Source of the DNA: WVWW01 sp041568335
Lineage (GTDB): Bacteria > Acidobacteriota > Polarisedimenticolia > Polarisedimenticolales > Polarisedimenticolaceae
Length of the DNA stretch: 7,527 nt
Assembly: GCA_041568335.1 (NCBI GenBank)
Contig: JBFFZZ010000149.1
Location: 1-7,527 of the forward strand
Direction: 5' to 3'
The notes beneath the pieces are model-generated. The model made no database searches. It had not been told where the DNA came from and saw only the letters and a program-made list of their open reading frames with translations. Position 1 is the first letter of the stretch; every line of letters begins with the position of its first letter. Position numbers and translations under genes: made by a program. Shown here one piece after another: positions 5,061 to 7,527 of the stretch.

Positions 5061-5956
5061 CAGGCCGTGTGCCGTCTGCGCCGGTAGAACGCGTGGAAAA
5101 TCGTCTCCAGGTCCGGCGGCCCGATCGTGAAGTCCCGGACCGGCCGGCCGGCCAGCCACGACGTCAGATCGCCGGCCTCGCCGGAGAGCTCGGCGTGCCA
5201 GCGATCCCCCTCACGCTCGATGATCTCGAGGCGATCCGGGGGAACCGCCGCGGCCGCCGCGGCCTCGCTGCTGAAGCGAATCTCGACCCGCCGGCGCGCG
5301 CGGCGCCGCATGTCGTCGAGCGGTTCGTTGGTGACGATGCGTCCCGCGCGGACGATCGCCACACGATCACAGAGCTGCTCGACCTCGCTCAGCGTGTGAC
5401 TCGAGAAAAAAACGGTCGAGCCGGCGGCGGCGCGCTCGCGCAGCAGGTCCGCCAGGCTGAGCTGCATCAACGGGTCCAGACCGCTGGTCGGCTCGTCCAG
5501 CACGATCAACTTGGAGTCGTGCGCCAGGGCCAGGATCAAACCGAGCTTCTGACGCATCCCGCGGGACATCTTGCGTACCGGTTTTTCGGGATCGAGCGCG
5601 AAGCGTTCCGCGAGAGAAAGACCGGCCGCGCGCAGATCCCGTCCATGCGCGCCGGAGAAAATCGACAACGCGTTGTTCACGGTAAGCCACGGGTACAGGC
5701 GCACGTCGCCGGCCAGGTACCCGACGTCGCGTTTGATTCGATGGCTCTGACGCCAGCAGTCCATCCCGAGAATGCGCGCGTCCCCCGCGGTCGGTCTGAG
5801 GAAGCCCAGCAACAGGCGAATCGCCGTCGTCTTGCCGGCGCCGTTGGGACCGAGGAAGCCGAAGATCGTCCCCGCGTCGATCTCCAGATCGACGTCCTCC
5901 ACGCCGACCTTGGCGCCGTAACGCTTGCCGAGTTTCCGGGTTTCCAGGATGGCCAC
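5060..5956 (-). CDS. ABC transporter ATP-binding protein (ABC-2 exporter)
   Basis: The product is 298 aa and powers export together with the permease encoded next to it. Walker A is GPNGAGKT (36-43). The segment VGYLAGDVRLYP (78-89) sits at the Q-loop position and lacks the usual glutamine, as is common in this exporter group. The signature reads MSRGMRQK (130-137) in place of LSGGQ, also typical of the group. Walker B is LIVLDEPTSGLD (150-161), and the switch histidine is H187 in SSHTLSEVEQ. A C-terminal accessory domain (about 220-298, DUF4162-like) contains a run of six alanines after SSE. The start is a GTG at 5956-5954 with GAGG (5962-5965) 5 nt upstream; an in-frame stop lies at 5983-5981, with no better start between. 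It is the first gene of the operon and is divergent from the glycosyltransferase gene. Confidence 0.95.
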   Translation of the reverse strand: MAILETRKLGKRYGAKVGVEDVDLEIDAGTIFGFLGPNGAGKTTAIRLLLGFLRPTAGDARILGMDCWRQSHRIKRDVGYLAGDVRLYPWLTVNNALSIFSGAHGRDLRAAGLSLAERFALDPEKPVRKMSRGMRQKLGLILALAHDSKLIVLDEPTSGLDPLMQLSLADLLRERAAAGSTVFFSSHTLSEVEQLCDRVAIVRAGRIVTNEPLDDMRRRARRRVEIRFSSEAAAAAAVPPDRLEIIEREGDRWHAELSGEAGDLTSWLAGRPVRDFTIGPPDLETIFHAFYRRRRHTA

Positions 5957-5982
5957 AACGGCCTCGCTTTCCGATTTCAGCT

Positions 5983-6001
5983 AACCGCGTCCACGGCGGT
6001 T
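5983..6001. promoter_or_regulatory. Small dyad in the ABC/glycosyltransferase divergent region
   Basis: AACCGC (5983-5988) and GCGGTT (5996-6001) are exact complements separated by 7 nt. The dyad lies in the 145-nt gap between the GTG of the ABC ATPase and the start of the glycosyltransferase, where both promoters should be. This makes it a plausible operator, but a 6-bp dyad can arise by chance. I see no clear -35/-10 pair for either gene in this gap. Confidence 0.3.
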
Positions 6002-6092
6002 TATTCGGCGACCCTACATCAAGAACCATGATGGAGAAAGACCGTTCCGTGCGTGATTGACCTGGCCCGCGGGGCGACTCATGATTCGCCCC

Positions 6093-6096
6093 GGAG
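6093..6096 (+). promoter_or_regulatory. GGAG ribosome binding site choosing the glycosyltransferase start
   Basis: GGAG lies 5 nt before the ATG at 6102. The in-frame alternative, ATG 6081, has only GGGG (6071-6074) in front of it. The better site, plus a hydrophobic first helix that follows directly (MRHPVVVIVL), favours 6102. Confidence 0.5.
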
Positions 6097-6101
6097 TCCC
6101 A

Positions 6102-7527
6102 ATGCGTCACCCGGTCGTCGTCATTGTCCTCTGCCTGTGCAGCCTCGTACCGATCGTGGCGGCGTTGAGCGTCGATCACCGGCTGCTCGGAGACGATCCC
6201 TTGATCACCCTGACCTACGCGAAGAACATCGCGGCCGGGAACGGTTTCGTGTTCAACCAGGGCGCGCCGGTCCTCGGCACGACGACCCCGCTGTTCGCCC
6301 TCGTGATCGGTCTGTTGATGGCGATCCTGCCGGCGCCGGGCACGGCCATCGCGGTGTGGGTCACCGCACTGAGCTGGGTGGGACTGATCTGGATCTTCTA
6401 CGTCTGCCGCGACGCGTTCGGAATCCGGGTTGAGCTGGCGGCGTGGATCGGCGCCGCGATTGCGGCCTCGGGTTGGATCGCGCATCTCGGGATGGAGGCG
6501 TACCCGTTCGCCCTGCTGCTCGTTGCGACGCTCGGCGCGACCTATTCCGGACGCCCGCTGGCGGCCGGTGTGTTGGGTGGCCTGCTGTTCTTGACTCGCG
6601 GCGAGGGCATTCTCCTGTTCGGACTCGCCGGGCTCGCCGGGACGTGGATCTGGTTGCGAGGCAAAGGGGAACGTTCGCCGGCTCTGTTGCGGCTGCCGCC
6701 TCTTCTCATGGCGATCGGGTTCCTGATCCCGTTGGGCCTGTGGTCGCTCTACGCGATGCCCACGTTCGGCAACATCTTCCCCAACACGCTCGCCGCGAAG
6801 ATCGCCCAGGTCGAGTCGGGGCTGTGGCCGGCGTTCCAGACCCGGCTGGTCGGCGACTGGATCCCCGGCTGGAAGATCGGACCTTCGCTCGGGTTCACGA
6901 TGCTGAACCTGTCCTTCCTGTTGGCGGCGTTCGGGCTGGTGCGCTGTGCGCGCGACTATCCGCGGCTCCTGATCTTTCCCGTTTGGGCTCTCGCCTACGT
7001 TTCGGGGTATGCCCTTCTCGGCGTACCCGGGTACCCGTGGTACCGGCTGCCGATCGAGTTCGTTCTGATCGTGCTGCTCGCGGTCGGGCTCGGTGGGCTG
7101 GCCTCGCTGTTGGGCGCGGCGAGCGAAGCGACCTGGCGGCGCCGGACGGCGCACCTTCCGGGGCTCGTCGTGATCGTCATGCTGGCGTTTGGCGCTTCGT
7201 TCGACGACATCCGGCGGCCCCCGGTACGCGAGAAGGATCGCGCCTACCTGGAACTGGCGGAGTGGTTCGACCGCCACGGGAGCAGGAACGAGCGGATCGC
7301 CTACATGGAGATCGGCTACCTGGGCTACTACACCGATCTCGGGATTGTCGATCTCGTCGGCCTCGTGACGCCCGAGATCACGTCGCGCGTGGCGGCTCGG
7401 GACTTCACCACCGGTTTCTGGGAGCTCGAACCGGAGTATCTGGTGTCCCTCGAGCGCAGCAGGTTCATTCTGCCGATCCTAGACAATCCCGAGTTCGCTC
7501 CACGTTACGAGCGCGTGGCCGAGCTCG
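6102..7527 (+). CDS. Multi-pass GT-C-type glycosyltransferase, cut off at the right edge
   Basis: This frame stays open to the window end: 475 residues from ATG 6102 (482 from ATG 6081), with the C-terminus missing. The first helix (about 4-24) is followed by an extracytoplasmic loop with the diacidic pair D31-D32 in LGDDPLITLTYAKNI, then GFVFNQG (48-54) and TTTPLF (60-65). This pattern belongs to GT-C glycosyltransferases of the AftB/ArnT-like kind, which use polyprenyl-phosphate sugars outside the membrane; an acidic residue here is the usual catalytic base. Further family-like points are LTRGEG (164-169), NIFPNTLAAK (224-233) and GYPWYRLP (310-317). Many hydrophobic segments span about 65-365. 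A soluble tail follows (about 370 onward), with YMEIGYLGYYTDLGIVDLVG (401-420). The donor and acceptor are unknown; a role in envelope polysaccharide or glycolipid decoration is inferred. A long reading frame on the opposite strand is a shadow of this gene. Confidence 0.85.
   Translation, partial: MRHPVVVIVLCLCSLVPIVAALSVDHRLLGDDPLITLTYAKNIAAGNGFVFNQGAPVLGTTTPLFALVIGLLMAILPAPGTAIAVWVTALSWVGLIWIFYVCRDAFGIRVELAAWIGAAIAASGWIAHLGMEAYPFALLLVATLGATYSGRPLAAGVLGGLLFLTRGEGILLFGLAGLAGTWIWLRGKGERSPALLRLPPLLMAIGFLIPLGLWSLYAMPTFGNIFPNTLAAKIAQVESGLWPAFQTRLVGDWIPGWKIGPSLGFTMLNLSFLLAAFGLVRCARDYPRLLIFPVWALAYVSGYALLGVPGYPWYRLPIEFVLIVLLAVGLGGLASLLGAASEATWRRRTAHLPGLVVIVMLAFGASFDDIRRPPVREKDRAYLELAEWFDRHGSRNERIAYMEIGYLGYYTDLGIVDLVGLVTPEITSRVAARDFTTGFWELEPEYLVSLERSRFILPILDNPEFAPRYERVAEL

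Noticed and set aside
5061..5159. N-terminal extension of the ABC permease from 5159
   Set aside because: It would overlap the ATPase coding region by 100 nt and adds a proline/arginine-rich stretch; ATG 5060 overlaps the ATPase stop in the usual coupled manner.
5243..5268. GC-rich repeat-like run of GCC/GCG triplets
   Set aside because: It encodes the alanine run in the C-terminal domain of the ABC ATPase; ordinary low-complexity coding sequence.
5069..6031. A 320-codon plus-strand frame over the ABC ATPase
   Set aside because: Antisense to intact Walker A, signature and Walker B motifs; the product is low complexity.
5367..7277. A 636-codon open frame on the minus strand spanning the glycosyltransferase gene and part of the ABC ATPase
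   Set aside because: It is rich in R, Q, E, H, P and D with no domain or membrane pattern, and lies opposite two genes with clear family motifs. Long antisense frames are expected in GC-rich genes.

Overview
This is a GC-rich window (about two thirds G+C by eye) from a bacterium. It contains seven well-supported genes, two of them wide of any single pathway, plus one gene start cut off at the left edge. The seventh gene is cut off at the right edge. The codon bias (strong G/C third positions), a membrane-anchored RskA-type anti-sigma factor, a secreted DUF4331 protein and a GT-C-type glycosyltransferase suggest an environmental Gram-negative-like lineage such as Acidobacteriota, Myxococcota or a related uncultured group. 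That placement is inference; no marker gene is present.

Region 1 (1-1264). A gene reading leftward begins at about position 20 and leaves the window at once. A gene reading rightward (182-1216) encodes a secreted DUF4331 protein. The 161-nt gap between the two divergent starts holds nested perfect inverted repeats and a further hairpin just upstream of the DUF4331 ribosome binding site. The DUF4331 gene ends in a perfect 14-bp stem terminator (1223-1264).

Region 2 (1265-3208). A plus-strand operon encodes an ECF sigma factor of the SigK type (1312-1881), its RskA-like transmembrane anti-sigma factor (1878-2678, 4-nt overlap) and a DUF1697 protein (2681-3208, 2-nt gap). The first two form a classic surface-signalling switch: the anti-sigma factor should hold the sigma factor at the membrane until an envelope signal releases it. 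Whether DUF4331 belongs to the regulon is open.

Region 3 (3205-5956, minus strand). In transcription order there is an ABC-2 exporter ATPase (5060-5956), its permease (4248-5060, 1-nt overlap) and, 35 nt further on, an ATP-grasp ligase related to D-alanine--D-alanine ligase (3205-4212). The ligase gene collides tail to tail with DUF1697: the two stop codons share one CTAG and no terminator lies between them.

Region 4 (5957-7527). A 145-nt divergent intergenic stretch with a small dyad is followed by a large multi-pass GT-C-like glycosyltransferase (from 6102), open to the right edge. It has no stop codon inside the window.

I see no CRISPR array, tRNA, rRNA, insertion sequence or obvious defence system. 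The least explained signals are the structured divergent region at 21-181, and the pairing of a non-canonical Ddl-like ligase with a dedicated exporter.
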